28,066 nt of DNA from CAYNTG01 sp964400105 (GTDB lineage: Bacteria > UBP14 > UBA6098): the NCBI GenBank assembly GCA_964400105.1, contig CAYNTG010000025.1:1-28066 (forward strand), in the 5' to 3' direction. The notes under the pieces were generated by a model. It did no database searches. It saw only the letters and a program-made list of their open reading frames with translations, and had not been told where the DNA came from. A program made the translations under genes and the position numbers. Positions 16,236 through 25,600 of the stretch are shown piece after piece. Positions within the stretch are counted from its first letter, which is position 1. Every line of letters begins with the position of its first letter.

Positions 16236-17345
16236 CTATACATTTCTTGCAAACATCATGCCCGGCAGCCTTTTTACAATATCACGCATCTCGAGAACGG
16301 TGAGAACGGCGAGCGTCTGTTGTATGCTATAACCGGTGCTTATGGCTATTGCGTCGATGTGTTTCCCCTCGAAACCTAATTCTTTGTAAATTATTTTTTC
16401 TACTCCATCGAGCTTCGAAGCCAAACCGGTAACGACGTTCCTCTTATTATCGGGCATCGAAACGATACCGAGGTTTTCGGCTATCTCCTGTGGATCGAGA
16501 ACTGGTATCGCACCATCTCTGATGAGCGAATTCGGCCCTCTCGATGTCGGCCGGTTAATATCTCCCGGCAGCGCGAACACATCCCTGCCTTGATCCGCCG
16601 CGTATCTGGCCGTTATAAGCGCTCCGCTTTTTATTCTGCCCTCGACCACAAGCACCGCCTTTGAAAGGCCGCTTATAATACGGTTTCTCGGCGGAAAATT
16701 CTGTGGTTGAGAGTCCGTCCCCATCGGGAAATCGCTCACTATCGCCCCGTTCTGGATTATTTCCTCGTATAGCTTCCTGTGCATCGACGGGTATATTACA
16801 TCTACCCCGCAACCGAGAACCGCTATTGTCCTTCCTCCGTTTTCGATAGCCGACTGCTGTGCGTTTCCATCGATTCCCATCGCCATTCCGGAAACTATCG
16901 TCACGCCGTTTCTCGCCAGGTATTTTGCGAAACGCCTCGCCTGTTCTATTCCGTATCTCGACGCCCTTCTCGTTCCAACGATCCCGACGGCAAGGTCGTC
17001 CTGCCGCAGTATTTCACCCTTTACATATAATAGTGTAGGAGCGTCCCTCAAGTCGATTATATTTTTGGGATAATCGTCGTCGTCGATCGTTAAAACCCTT
17101 GCTCCGAACCTCTCGATCCTCTCGAACTCCTCGTCGATCGATCTATCATTCCCCGGATCGTAAGACAACAATTCATCGACCAGATATGGCGAAAGCTCCT
17201 TGCTCAGCGATGCCCTGTCCTGCTCGAAAACCGCCTTTGGCGAACCGAACATCCTTATCAATCTCTTTGCGGTTATATGGCCGACTCTAGGAACATGAAG
17301 CAAAGCCATATGCCAAAATATCCGGTTTTTTTGCTTATCATCCAT
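16236..17345 (-). CDS. dprA: DNA-processing protein DprA
   Basis: The 369-residue protein has an N-terminal helical/HhH-like part (about 8-70), then the Rossmann-type DprA core. Visible motifs are GIVGTRRASRYG, VTIVSGMAMGIDG, AVLGCGVDVIYP, FPPRNRIISGL, the SGALITARYA stretch and FALPGDI. A C-terminal winged-helix segment (about 300-365) completes the family layout. DprA loads RecA onto incoming single-stranded DNA in natural transformation, and orthologues also occur in non-competent species. It overlaps obgE by 8 bases, with AAAGGGG about 10 bases upstream of the ATG inside obgE. Confidence 0.97.
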   Translation of the reverse strand: MDDKQKNRIFWHMALLHVPRVGHITAKRLIRMFGSPKAVFEQDRASLSKELSPYLVDELLSYDPGNDRSIDEEFERIERFGARVLTIDDDDYPKNIIDLRDAPTLLYVKGEILRQDDLAVGIVGTRRASRYGIEQARRFAKYLARNGVTIVSGMAMGIDGNAQQSAIENGGRTIAVLGCGVDVIYPSMHRKLYEEIIQNGAIVSDFPMGTDSQPQNFPPRNRIISGLSKAVLVVEGRIKSGALITARYAADQGRDVFALPGDINRPTSRGPNSLIRDGAIPVLDPQEIAENLGIVSMPDNKRNVVTGLASKLDGVEKIIYKELGFEGKHIDAIAISTGYSIQQTLAVLTVLEMRDIVKRLPGMMFARNV

Positions 17346-18318
17346 CCACTATCCCCTTTATTCCGGATATTTTTTTGAACACGTCCTCCAATAATTCTTT
17401 TAATCCTTCGCCCGTTACGGAGCTTATAGCCCTAATATCCCAGTCGAATTCCTTCCGCCAGTTTTCATCCTGAACGACATCCAACTTTGTTCCCACGACA
17501 ATATACGGCTTGTTTGCCAGCAGTCCGTCGGCATATTTTTGAAGCTCCTTGAGAATCATCTTCAGGTCTCTTTTTGGGTCGTTGGATAGGTCTATTAATA
17601 TGAGCAATAGGAGGTTGCGCTCGACATGTCGAAGGAATTCGAGCCCGAGCCCTTTTCCGATATGCGCGTCTTCGATCAATCCTGGAATATCACAGAAAAC
17701 GAGCCTTCTCGACGTGTCGAGTTCGACGATACCGAGGTTCGGTTCGCGTGTTGTAAATGGATATGGCGCGATCTTCGGTTTCGCCTTCGACACCCTCGAT
17801 AAAAGCGTCGATTTCCCGGCGTTGGGCGCACCGACCAAGCCGACGTCCGCGATGAGTTTCAACTCGAGAACGAGATCTTTGATCTCGCCATTTTCACACT
17901 CGGTCGTCCTTCGAGGCGCACGGTCGAACGGTGTTGCAAAGCCGGCGTTCCCCCTTCCACCTTTTCCACCTTTCGCCACGACAAACCTTCCATTCACGAG
18001 GTCCGCCATCACGTCGCCGGTCCCGGCATCCATAATCGTTGTTCCCGGTGGAATCTGTATCACGCGATCATCTCCGGAGGCTCCGGTTTTATTCGATCCA
18101 CCACCGATCTTGCCATTTTTCGCCTTGAACATTCGAGTATAATAAAAATCGAGCAGTGTTGTCATATGTTCATCGATCTCGAAAACGACATCCCCACCTT
18201 TTCCTCCGTCGCCCCCCGAAGGCCCCCCGCGCGGGACGTGTTTTTCGCGCCTAAAAGCCAAACATCCCCTTCCGCCGTTGCCAGCAACGACCCTTATCTC
18301 TATCCTATCGACAAACAC
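17338..18318 (-). CDS. obgE: Obg-family GTPase (ObgE/CgtA)
   Basis: The glycine-rich Obg domain spans about 1-157 (GNGGRGCLAFRREKHVPRGG, GGDGGKGGDV). The GTPase domain follows, with G1 GAPNAGKST at 163-171, the switch FTTREPNLG and G3 DIPGL at 210-214. The G4 position reads GTKLD instead of NKxD. The protein stops at 326 residues, so there is no C-terminal OCT domain. Obg proteins act in late 50S ribosome assembly and stringent control. The start codon is GTG, sharing one base with the cdaA TAG, so the two are translationally coupled. It overlaps dprA downstream. Confidence 0.97.
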   Translation of the reverse strand: MFVDRIEIRVVAGNGGRGCLAFRREKHVPRGGPSGGDGGKGGDVVFEIDEHMTTLLDFYYTRMFKAKNGKIGGGSNKTGASGDDRVIQIPPGTTIMDAGTGDVMADLVNGRFVVAKGGKGGRGNAGFATPFDRAPRRTTECENGEIKDLVLELKLIADVGLVGAPNAGKSTLLSRVSKAKPKIAPYPFTTREPNLGIVELDTSRRLVFCDIPGLIEDAHIGKGLGLEFLRHVERNLLLLILIDLSNDPKRDLKMILKELQKYADGLLANKPYIVVGTKLDVVQDENWRKEFDWDIRAISSVTGEGLKELLEDVFKKISGIKGIVDG

Positions 18319-19088
18319 TATCTTTCACGCCCCCTTAGCGATACCTCGAGGAGTTTTCTCAAGCTATCGAGCGTCAACGATTTACGAAGGTGGCCACGGA
18401 TTGCGAGCGAAATCGCGCCGGTTTCCTCGGAAACGATGACGACCACCGAATCCGTTTCCTCAGTAAGTCCGACTCCCGCTCGGTGGCGCATCCCGAGCGT
18501 TCTTTGGTAACGGGGATTCGTCGAAAGTGGCAGTTCGCATCCTGCCGACACGATTCTGTTGTCCTCTATGATAACCGCACCATCGTGAAGTGGAGTATGC
18601 GGTGTGAATATCGTTACCAGAAGCTCTGATGTCGCCTCTGCGTCTATCTTTTTTCCTGTTTCCTCGTATCCCTTGAGGCCGACGTCTCTTTTTATCGCAA
18701 TCAAAGAGCCGACCTGCGCCGACGAGAGAATATCCACAGCGCCGACTATAACGGCTATTACCTTCTTCCCGCTCGACGATACGAAACGCCTGAATATCGG
18801 CGTGTTTCCGATCCTCGTGAGGACGTTTCGCAGCTCCGGTTGGAAAACGATGAGAAATGCAATAATCCACACGGTGCTCAAGCGTGCGATGAGCCATTTT
18901 AGGGAATTCATGTTCAGCCATGTCGAAAGAAATGCAAGAAATAAAATCGCGCCGAGGCCAAGCAGCATAGTAACTGCCCGTGTTCCTTTCATCAGAAGCA
19001 GAAAGTTATATATTATTATCGCTACAATAATTATGTCAATAATATCGAGGATTCGGAAATCGATGAAAAAGATATGGAATAAGCTCAT
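18318..19088 (-). CDS. cdaA: Diadenylate cyclase CdaA (DacA), c-di-AMP synthase
   Basis: Three N-terminal membrane helices (about 12-33, 38-57 and 68-82) precede a DAC domain with the catalytic DGA at 169-171 (PLHDGAVI) and RHR at 201-203 (GMRHRAG), plus SEETGAIS. Length 256 is normal for CdaA. The enzyme joins two ATP into cyclic di-AMP at the membrane, a messenger controlling potassium and turgor, and cell-wall homeostasis. The usual partner genes cdaR and glmM are missing next to it; instead it overlaps folP by 4 bases (ATGA) and obgE by one base. Confidence 0.97.
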   Translation of the reverse strand: MSLFHIFFIDFRILDIIDIIIVAIIIYNFLLLMKGTRAVTMLLGLGAILFLAFLSTWLNMNSLKWLIARLSTVWIIAFLIVFQPELRNVLTRIGNTPIFRRFVSSSGKKVIAVIVGAVDILSSAQVGSLIAIKRDVGLKGYEETGKKIDAEATSELLVTIFTPHTPLHDGAVIIEDNRIVSAGCELPLSTNPRYQRTLGMRHRAGVGLTEETDSVVVIVSEETGAISLAIRGHLRKSLTLDSLRKLLEVSLRGRER

Positions 19089-19927
19089 CTGTCTCCTCCG
19101 TCGATCTTTTCCTCACGCGATGCAATCGCTGCGATTACATCGAGCATCCGCCTCGTTTCACGGACATCGTGAACCCGCAGGATATCGACCCCTGCCAGCG
19201 CGGCCCATGCGAAGCTTCCGAGGCTTCCGAAGAGTCGATTTTCCGGCGATTCTTCCCTGTCGATGAGACCGATGAAGGATTTTCTCGATGTTCCAACGAC
19301 GGTCTTATATCCGATCCGGCGAAGAGTATCGATTTTTGCGAGCAGGTCGAGGTTATCCTCGAGCCTTTTGCCGAATCCAATTCCTGGATCGATCCATATA
19401 TTCTCCGGCGCAATCCCTTCGCCGATAGCGAATTCCGCCCGATCCTTCAGAAAGATCGAAACATCGCTCACGACATCTTCGTAAAAGGGATTCTTCTGCA
19501 TCGTTCTTGGGTTTCCGAGCATATGCATCAAAACGATCCTGCATCCCGATTGCGCTACAACAGCAGCCATGTTTTTGTCGAATCTAAGCGCGGATATGTC
19601 GTTGACGATGCTTGCTCCGACCGATATCGCCTCCCTTGCGACTTCCGCTTTATATGTGTCTATCGAGATCGGTATTTTTGTGGCTTTAGCTATACCCTCG
19701 ATAACCGGGACAACCCTTTCCATTTCCTCTTCCTCTGGAACCGGCCTCGCATTCGGCCTCGAAGATTCCCCACCGATATCGAGGATATCCGCACCCTGTT
19801 CGATAAGTAAAAGCGCGTGTTCTATCGCATCTTCGCGATCTATAAATCTTCCGCCATCCGAAAAACTATCCGGGGTAACATTGATGACACCCATCAACTT
19901 TATTTTCGATGGATCGACCGTAATCAT
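19085..19927 (-). CDS. folP: Dihydropteroate synthase FolP
   Basis: The motifs of FolP appear in order: GVINVTPDSFSDGG, DIGGESSRP, SIDTYKAEVA, NDISAL, DPGIGFGK and GTSRKSF, ending with a VHDVRET stretch. It condenses dihydropterin pyrophosphate with p-aminobenzoate in folate synthesis. Length is normal at about 280 residues. I chose ATG 19927 (AGG 9 bases upstream) over an in-frame GTG at 19933, two codons earlier; both are possible. It is the first gene of the six-gene operon and overlaps cdaA by 4 bases. Confidence 0.97.
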   Translation of the reverse strand: MITVDPSKIKLMGVINVTPDSFSDGGRFIDREDAIEHALLLIEQGADILDIGGESSRPNARPVPEEEEMERVVPVIEGIAKATKIPISIDTYKAEVAREAISVGASIVNDISALRFDKNMAAVVAQSGCRIVLMHMLGNPRTMQKNPFYEDVVSDVSIFLKDRAEFAIGEGIAPENIWIDPGIGFGKRLEDNLDLLAKIDTLRRIGYKTVVGTSRKSFIGLIDREESPENRLFGSLGSFAWAALAGVDILRVHDVRETRRMLDVIAAIASREEKIDGGDR

Positions 19928-19968
19928 ATTCACCGACCTGAAGGTCTTATGAGAATTTTTGACCTTTG

Positions 19969-19997
19969 AATATAGCGTTTTTCCGAGAATTTTTCAA
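19969..19997 (-). promoter_or_regulatory. Putative promoter of the folP-cdaA-obgE-dprA-HPr-pgsA operon
   Basis: TTGAAA (19992-19997), a 17-base spacer and TATATT (19969-19974) on the minus strand, giving a leader of about 35 bases before folP. A short hairpin, GACCTGAAGGTC, lies in the leader at 19935-19946. Confidence 0.65.
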
Positions 19998-20056
19998 GGT
20001 GATTATCCCGAAGTTATTTGCGGTCGGCTTTCGATTAAATTGCGTTATCCGCTTTC

Positions 20057-20178
20057 GCCGATGCATCGGCTTTTCCCGCGAATCCCCAACCCATACCGCT
20101 CTGTCACGAAATTTGCTTAAGGCAAATTGCGCGCCATCGCCCCCACCCTCGCGCCAGCCAGCCGAACGGCGACAGAGC
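20057..20178. repeat. Structured intergenic segment with nested inverted repeats
   Basis: GCCGATGCATCGGC (20057-20070) is a perfect 14-bp palindrome followed by TTTT on the plus strand. Next, GCTCTGTC (20098-20105) pairs with GACAGAGC (20171-20178), enclosing a 7-bp hairpin AATTTGC/GCAAATT (20110-20116/20122-20128) and a C-rich stretch. It may be ftsH termination structure, a small RNA or a dispersed repeat. Confidence 0.45.
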
Positions 20179-20233
20179 TTGAATTAAGCTTTGTTACGGT
20201 AGGCAATGGTCGATGAATTATGCTCGAAAAAGA

Positions 20234-22231
20234 TTATACAGCTGGTTTTGGAGAAGGATCTGCGATAATCTCGCCGGGGACCTCGTCCTCGCTCTCTTCG
20301 GCATTCCGGCTTTCGACTCGTTCTTGTTCTGCCACCTTGTTTTCCGCTTCGTCCCTATTAATCTGCTTGCCCTGGATAACGATGTCGATCTCTTCACCGG
20401 AGAGGGATTCGTATTTGATCAAGGCCTCCGCGAGCATATCGAGTTTTTTGCGGTTTTTCGAGAGGAGCGTGCGAGCCTTTTCCTGCGCATTTTCGATAAG
20501 CTCGAAGACCTCCTGGTCGATCAATCGGTTGATCTCGTCGGAATGGCTGGCCCTGCGCGATATAAGCTCTTTTCCGAGGAACACACTGCTGTCATTTTCG
20601 GAGAAATCGAGCGGGCCGATCTTCTCGCTCATCCCCCACTCGCAGACCATCCTCCGGGCGATGTGAGTTGCCTGTTTGATATCGTTGCCGGCCCCGGTGG
20701 TCGTTTCGTCGAACACGATCTCCTCGGCGACCCTGCCTCCGAGAAGATGCACGAGCTTTATCAAAAGATAGCCCTTGCCATATATCCTCTTATCCTCTTT
20801 CGGGAGGTAGTATGTCAATCCGAGCGCCATCCCGCGCGGGATAATCGTTACCTTGTGCACCGGGTCCGATCCGGGAAGAAGCTTGCCGAGCAAGGCGTGT
20901 CCCGCCTCGTGGAATGCGGATATCCTTTTTTCCTCGCCGGTCAGCATCATGCTGCGCCGTTCGGCGCCCATCATTATCTTATCTTTTGCCTTCTCGAAAT
21001 CATCCATGAACACCTGGTCTTTTTCGAACCTTGCGGCCAGGAGAGCGGCTTCGTTCACGATATTCGCGAGGTCTGCACCGGAGAGACCGGGTGTTCCGAG
21101 GGCGACAATATGGAGGTCAACATCGTCGGCGAGTGGAATCCCCCGCGTGTGAACCTCGAGGATACCCTGTCTGCCCTTTACATCCGGGCGATCTATAACG
21201 ACGCGTCGGTCGAATCTTCCAGCGCGAAGCAGCGCCGGATCGAGGACATCGGGGCGGTTCGTCGCGGCGATCACTATCACACCGACGTTGGTCTCGAAAC
21301 CGTCCATCTCGACGAGAATCTGATTCAGTGTCTGTTCGCGCTCATCGTGTCCGCCGCCGAGTCCGGTGCCGCGCTGCCTTCCGACAGCATCGATCTCATC
21401 GATGAAGATTATGCATGGCGAATTCGCCTTGGCGTTCTCGAAAAGGTCTCGCGCGCGGCTAGCGCCGACGCCGACGAACATCTCCACGAAATCGCTTCCG
21501 GAGACGCTGAAAAACGGCACTCCGGCCTCGCCAGAAACCGCTTTCGCGAGAAGCGTTTTTCCCGTTCCCGGCGGACCGAGAAGAAGCACGCCCTTGGGAA
21601 TCTTCCCGCCGAGCTTGGAAAACCTGCGCGGGTCCTTTAGAAAATCGATCACCTCGCCGAGTTCCTGCTTTGCCTCCTCGCAATCCGCGACGTCATCGAA
21701 AGTAACCTTTACCCGATCCGGTGTTATCCTTTTCGCACGGGATTTCCCAAAATTAAATATCCCGTTCTGGCTTCCCTGCATCCTTTTCATGAAAAAAATG
21801 TATAATATCGGTATCAAAAGCCACGGCAAAATCCCGATGATTATCGACCACCACTGGTTCCCCTCCTCCTTTGCAGAAATCTTTACTCCGTGTTCGTTCA
21901 AAAGTGTTACCATCTCCGGGTCCTCGAACGGAATGAACAGCTCGAATTTTTTATATTCAAGACTCTCCCTACCGACGGATACCACCCTCGGCTCAACGAA
22001 TACACCGTTCAGCCTTTTACCGACGAACTCCACCTCGGAAACCTTTCCCTTCTCCACCTCGGAAATAAGCTCCGAATAGCTCAGGTTAAGAATAGGATTG
22101 TTCTCGGAGTAGAAAATCTGGACGAGGATCAAAGCGGCAGCGAAAATCAGTGCCGAAATAACGAGACCTCTGCTCCTTTGCTTCCAGTTTGCGCCGGGAG
22201 GAGAGGGTAATTTTTGGGGATTCTTTGCCAT
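20234..22231 (-). CDS. ftsH: ATP-dependent zinc metalloprotease FtsH
   Basis: Two membrane helices (about 22-41 and 128-148) flank a small periplasmic domain. The AAA module has Walker A GPPGTGKT at 219-226, Walker B IIFIDEID at 274-281 and a second-region-of-homology segment (ATNRPDVLDPALLRAGRFDR, about 323-342). The M41 protease domain has the zinc site HEAGH at 441-445 and the TTGAGNDIKQAT region with the third ligand. The 665 residues include an acidic tail. FtsH degrades misassembled membrane proteins and short-lived regulators. It follows the DksA/TraR gene by 5 bases, so both share a transcript. Confidence 0.98.
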   Translation of the reverse strand: MAKNPQKLPSPPGANWKQRSRGLVISALIFAAALILVQIFYSENNPILNLSYSELISEVEKGKVSEVEFVGKRLNGVFVEPRVVSVGRESLEYKKFELFIPFEDPEMVTLLNEHGVKISAKEEGNQWWSIIIGILPWLLIPILYIFFMKRMQGSQNGIFNFGKSRAKRITPDRVKVTFDDVADCEEAKQELGEVIDFLKDPRRFSKLGGKIPKGVLLLGPPGTGKTLLAKAVSGEAGVPFFSVSGSDFVEMFVGVGASRARDLFENAKANSPCIIFIDEIDAVGRQRGTGLGGGHDEREQTLNQILVEMDGFETNVGVIVIAATNRPDVLDPALLRAGRFDRRVVIDRPDVKGRQGILEVHTRGIPLADDVDLHIVALGTPGLSGADLANIVNEAALLAARFEKDQVFMDDFEKAKDKIMMGAERRSMMLTGEEKRISAFHEAGHALLGKLLPGSDPVHKVTIIPRGMALGLTYYLPKEDKRIYGKGYLLIKLVHLLGGRVAEEIVFDETTTGAGNDIKQATHIARRMVCEWGMSEKIGPLDFSENDSSVFLGKELISRRASHSDEINRLIDQEVFELIENAQEKARTLLSKNRKKLDMLAEALIKYESLSGEEIDIVIQGKQINRDEAENKVAEQERVESRNAEESEDEVPGEIIADPSPKPAV

Positions 22232-22236
22232 AGAAT

Positions 22237-22638
22237 TTAACCTTTAACTACGTAATCCCCGTTTTCCATTATCTCTTTACATTCCATGCAATAGAGAGCA
22301 TAAGGAATCGCCCGGAGCCTATCCAGCGGTATCTTCCCGCCACACTCGACACATATGCCGAAGGATCCATCCTCGATTCTCGTTAATGCTTTTTCGACAA
22401 GAACAAGGAGGTTACTTTCATTCGAGGCAAGGATATATGCCTTTTCGTGTTCGGCGGTTTCGGCTCCCATGTCGGCCGGGTGTGTCGTAAAACTCGACAC
22501 CTCGCCGGTGTTTTCCTTGCGATTTTTATGGAGAGTTTTATCCTCGAAACGACCCATTTCAGAAAGTATTTCCTCTTGCATCTTAAGCAATTTCTTATTA
22601 ATCCGCTCTATCTCTCTTGTTCGCATCGTTTCCCCCAT
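22237..22638 (-). CDS. DksA/TraR family zinc-finger protein
   Basis: The 133-residue protein has a predicted N-terminal coiled coil (about 8-40), the HPADMGAE motif at 53-60, and a C-terminal zinc finger with Cys96, Cys99, Cys117 and Cys120 (ICVECGGKI, YCMECKE). This layout matches the DksA/TraR family, closer to the short YteA/TraR-like type than to enterobacterial DksA. Such proteins bind the RNA polymerase secondary channel, often with ppGpp, but the role here is not proven. The start may be ATG 22638 or the in-frame ATG 22626, which has a GGGGG run upstream. It lies 59 bases after ileS and 5 bases before ftsH. Confidence 0.93.
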   Translation of the reverse strand: MGETMRTREIERINKKLLKMQEEILSEMGRFEDKTLHKNRKENTGEVSSFTTHPADMGAETAEHEKAYILASNESNLLVLVEKALTRIEDGSFGICVECGGKIPLDRLRAIPYALYCMECKEIMENGDYVVKG

Positions 22639-22697
22639 GCTTTAATAGTTTGCCGCCTAATATACTTCTTTTATTCAAAATTTCCAGTTTAACAAAC

Positions 22698-25600
22698 TTA
22701 TTCTTTATTTCTACTAATCGATATCGAAACCTCCTCGCCATCGATCTTCCATTTTTTCAAAAACTCCTCCCCATCGATCTTATCGAACGTCAGTGATCTT
22801 GCCAAAACCTCGCCCTTTATCCAATCGGAGTGTCCCCTCACCGCACTGGACATCCTCTCTGGCGCTTCTATTCCGACATCGACCCGGTCGGTAACCTCGA
22901 AACCTGCCTCCTTGCGCGTGTTCTGAATCCGATTTACAAGCTCCCGAGCGAATCCCTCGGCGATAAGCTCGTCATCGAGGGATATATCGAGCGCGACCGC
23001 GATATCCTCCTCCGCGACGACGGAGAATCCACCGGCGTCGTGTTCGGTCATAATCAGGTCGTCATCGACGGAAAGCGTAATCTCCTCTCCATCGAACACA
23101 AGATTGATTCCACCATTTTCGATACTCTTTTTAAGTTTATCCGATTGCAATTCGGCGACGATCGCCGCTATCTCCTTCATCCGCGAACCAAATCTCGGAC
23201 CGAGCGATTTGAAATTCGCTTTAGCGGAGAGATCGAATAGGTCTGCGCGTTTCGCATTCGAGAGCGATTTGATATTCAGCTCGCGACAGATCAGTTCTTC
23301 CGCCCAATCCGGCAACTCGACCGCTTCCCCAGCCGAGACGAGCAGTCTTCGCAGCGGCTGCCGAACCTTGATATTCACTTTCTGGCGCGCGTTCCGACCC
23401 ATAGTAACTATCCGCTCGGCGATAGACATCGCCACGTCGATTTCGGGCGAGATCGCTCCGTCATCCGCCACGGGAAAATCTACCAGATGCACGCTCTCCG
23501 GAAGATCGTTATCGTGTGATGTAAGCCCCCGCCAAAGGACATCCGCCGTGATCGGTATAAACGGTGCGATCAGTTTCGTGACCGTCGTCAACGCCTCGTA
23601 AAGCGTCGAATATGCGGCCATTTTATCGTCACTCATATCGGAGCCCCAGAACCGCTTACGACATATCCGCACAAACCAGTTCGAAAGCTCCTCCACGACG
23701 AAATTTGCGATCCTTCGCGCCGCGCGGGTGAGATCGTATCCATCGAGATCCGCATTCACATCGCGGATCAGGCCGTGAAGACGGCTCCGGAGCCATCTAT
23801 CGACGGCTGACAACTCTCCTACGCCGTGCTTCGGTATCCATCGATCGATATTTGCATACAGCGCAAAGAATCCGTATGTATTCCGCAGCGTATCGAAGAA
23901 TATCCTGCGCACCTCGGCGATCCCTTCCGGGTTGAATCTCTTGGAAAACCACGGCGAGCCGCTTGCGATAAGATACCACCTCAGCGGATCGGCACCGTAG
24001 TCGTCGATTATACTAATTGGATCGACAGCGTTTCCCTTGCTCTTGGACATCTTCCGTCCGTTTTTGTCCAGGATCAAACCATTTACCAAACATCGCTTGT
24101 AGCTCGATTTCCCCTTGATGAAAACCGAGATTGCCAAAAGCGTATAGAACCATCCGCGCGTCTGATCGACTCCCTCGCAGATAAATTCCGCAGGGAAATG
24201 GTTCGGCTCGAAATCTTCCTCGTGCTCGAACGGGTAATGCGCCTGCGCGAAAGGCATCGCTCCGCTGTCGAACCAGCAGTCGATGACCTCCGGCACGCGA
24301 TGCATCCTTCCGCCGCATTTAGGGCATCTCAAAATGACATCGTCGATTCCGGGCTTATGGAGGTCCATTCCATCGGAATATCCCTCGATGGCCATCCCGG
24401 CAAGTTCCTCGCGCGATCCGATAGCGTGTGTATGTTCGCATTCGTCGCAAACCCATATCGGCAAAGGTGTTCCCCAGTATCTTTCCCGCGAGATCGCCCA
24501 ATCTACATTATTTCTGAGCCATTCGCCGAACCGCCCCCGGCCGATCTCCGGCGGGAACCATTCTATATCCTCGTTGGCCGCAAGCAGTTTGTCCTTAAAC
24601 GATGTCGTGCGGATATACCAGCTTCCGCGGGCGTATTGGATCAATGGGCTTCCGCACCGCCAGCAGAACGGGTAGCTGTGAACGACCGTTCCGCGGCTAA
24701 ACAGGATGCCGCGCCGCTCGAGGTCGTCGAGAATCTTCGGGTCGGCTTCCTTGAAAAACATACCGGCGTACGGTGTAGCGAGATCGGAGATCGTGCCGTC
24801 CGCCTCGACGAGTTGGATCATCGGAAGGTTGTTCTTTTGGCCTTCCTCGTAATCCTCTTTGCCGAATGCTGGTGCGATATGCACGATTCCGGTGCCGTCC
24901 TCGGTGGTGACATAGTCCGCAAGGATAGTGAACCACGCCTTCTTATCCGGTTCCACAAATCTGAACAGCGGCTCGTATTCGATTCCCACCAACTCGCGAC
25001 CCATCTTTCGGTCGATAATCGATGGGGCTTTTTCTCCGAAAACAGCTTCGAGGCGCTTTTCGGCGACCCAAAGGTGTTGGCCTTCGTGCTCGACCATGAC
25101 ATATTGGACATCGGGGTTAAGCGCGAGCGCCACGTTCGAAAGGAGCGTCCACGGCGTGGTTGTCCATACGAGGAAGAACTCGTTTTCGGTATCGCGCCTT
25201 TTTACCCGAACGGTCAGTGACGGGTCTTCGACATCGCGGTATCCCTGCGCAACCTCGTGGTCGGATAAACCCGTTCCGCATCTCGGACAATACGGCAGGA
25301 CCTTATGGCCGCGATATATAAGCCCCGCGCGGAAAAACTCCGCGAGCAGCCACCAAACGCTCTCCATATAATCGTTGTCGCATGTAACATAAGGGTTGGA
25401 GAGGTCGAGCCAATAGCCTATCCGGCGGGTCATCTCCTCCCATTCATCGACATACCTAAACACGCTCTTCCTGCATGCCGCGTTGAACTTTTCGACGCCG
25501 AAATCCTCAATCTCGCACTTACGGGAGATGTTGTGTTCCTTCTCGACATCGATCTCGACCGGAAGGCCATGCGTATCCCAACCGGCCGTTCGCTCGACGA

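Larger units (their letters stand above)
19928..20233. other. Non-coding gap with promoter and inverted repeats
   Basis: About 300 bases between ftsH and folP. It holds the folP promoter at its left end and a cluster of inverted repeats (20057-20178). Open frames across it lack coding character or a ribosome-binding site, and I see no tRNA or recognisable small RNA. Confidence 0.6.

Noticed and set aside
19966..20187. 73-codon plus-strand open frame between folP and ftsH
   Set aside because: It spans the folP promoter and the inverted repeats, with a low-complexity end and no ribosome-binding site.
20213..21640. 475-codon plus-strand open frame
   Set aside because: It is antisense to ftsH, whose AAA and zinc-protease motifs are complete. 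No Shine-Dalgarno or recognisable domain is visible.
23826..25220. 464-codon plus-strand open frame
   Set aside because: It is antisense to ileS, which is intact through this stretch; it is a mirror frame only.
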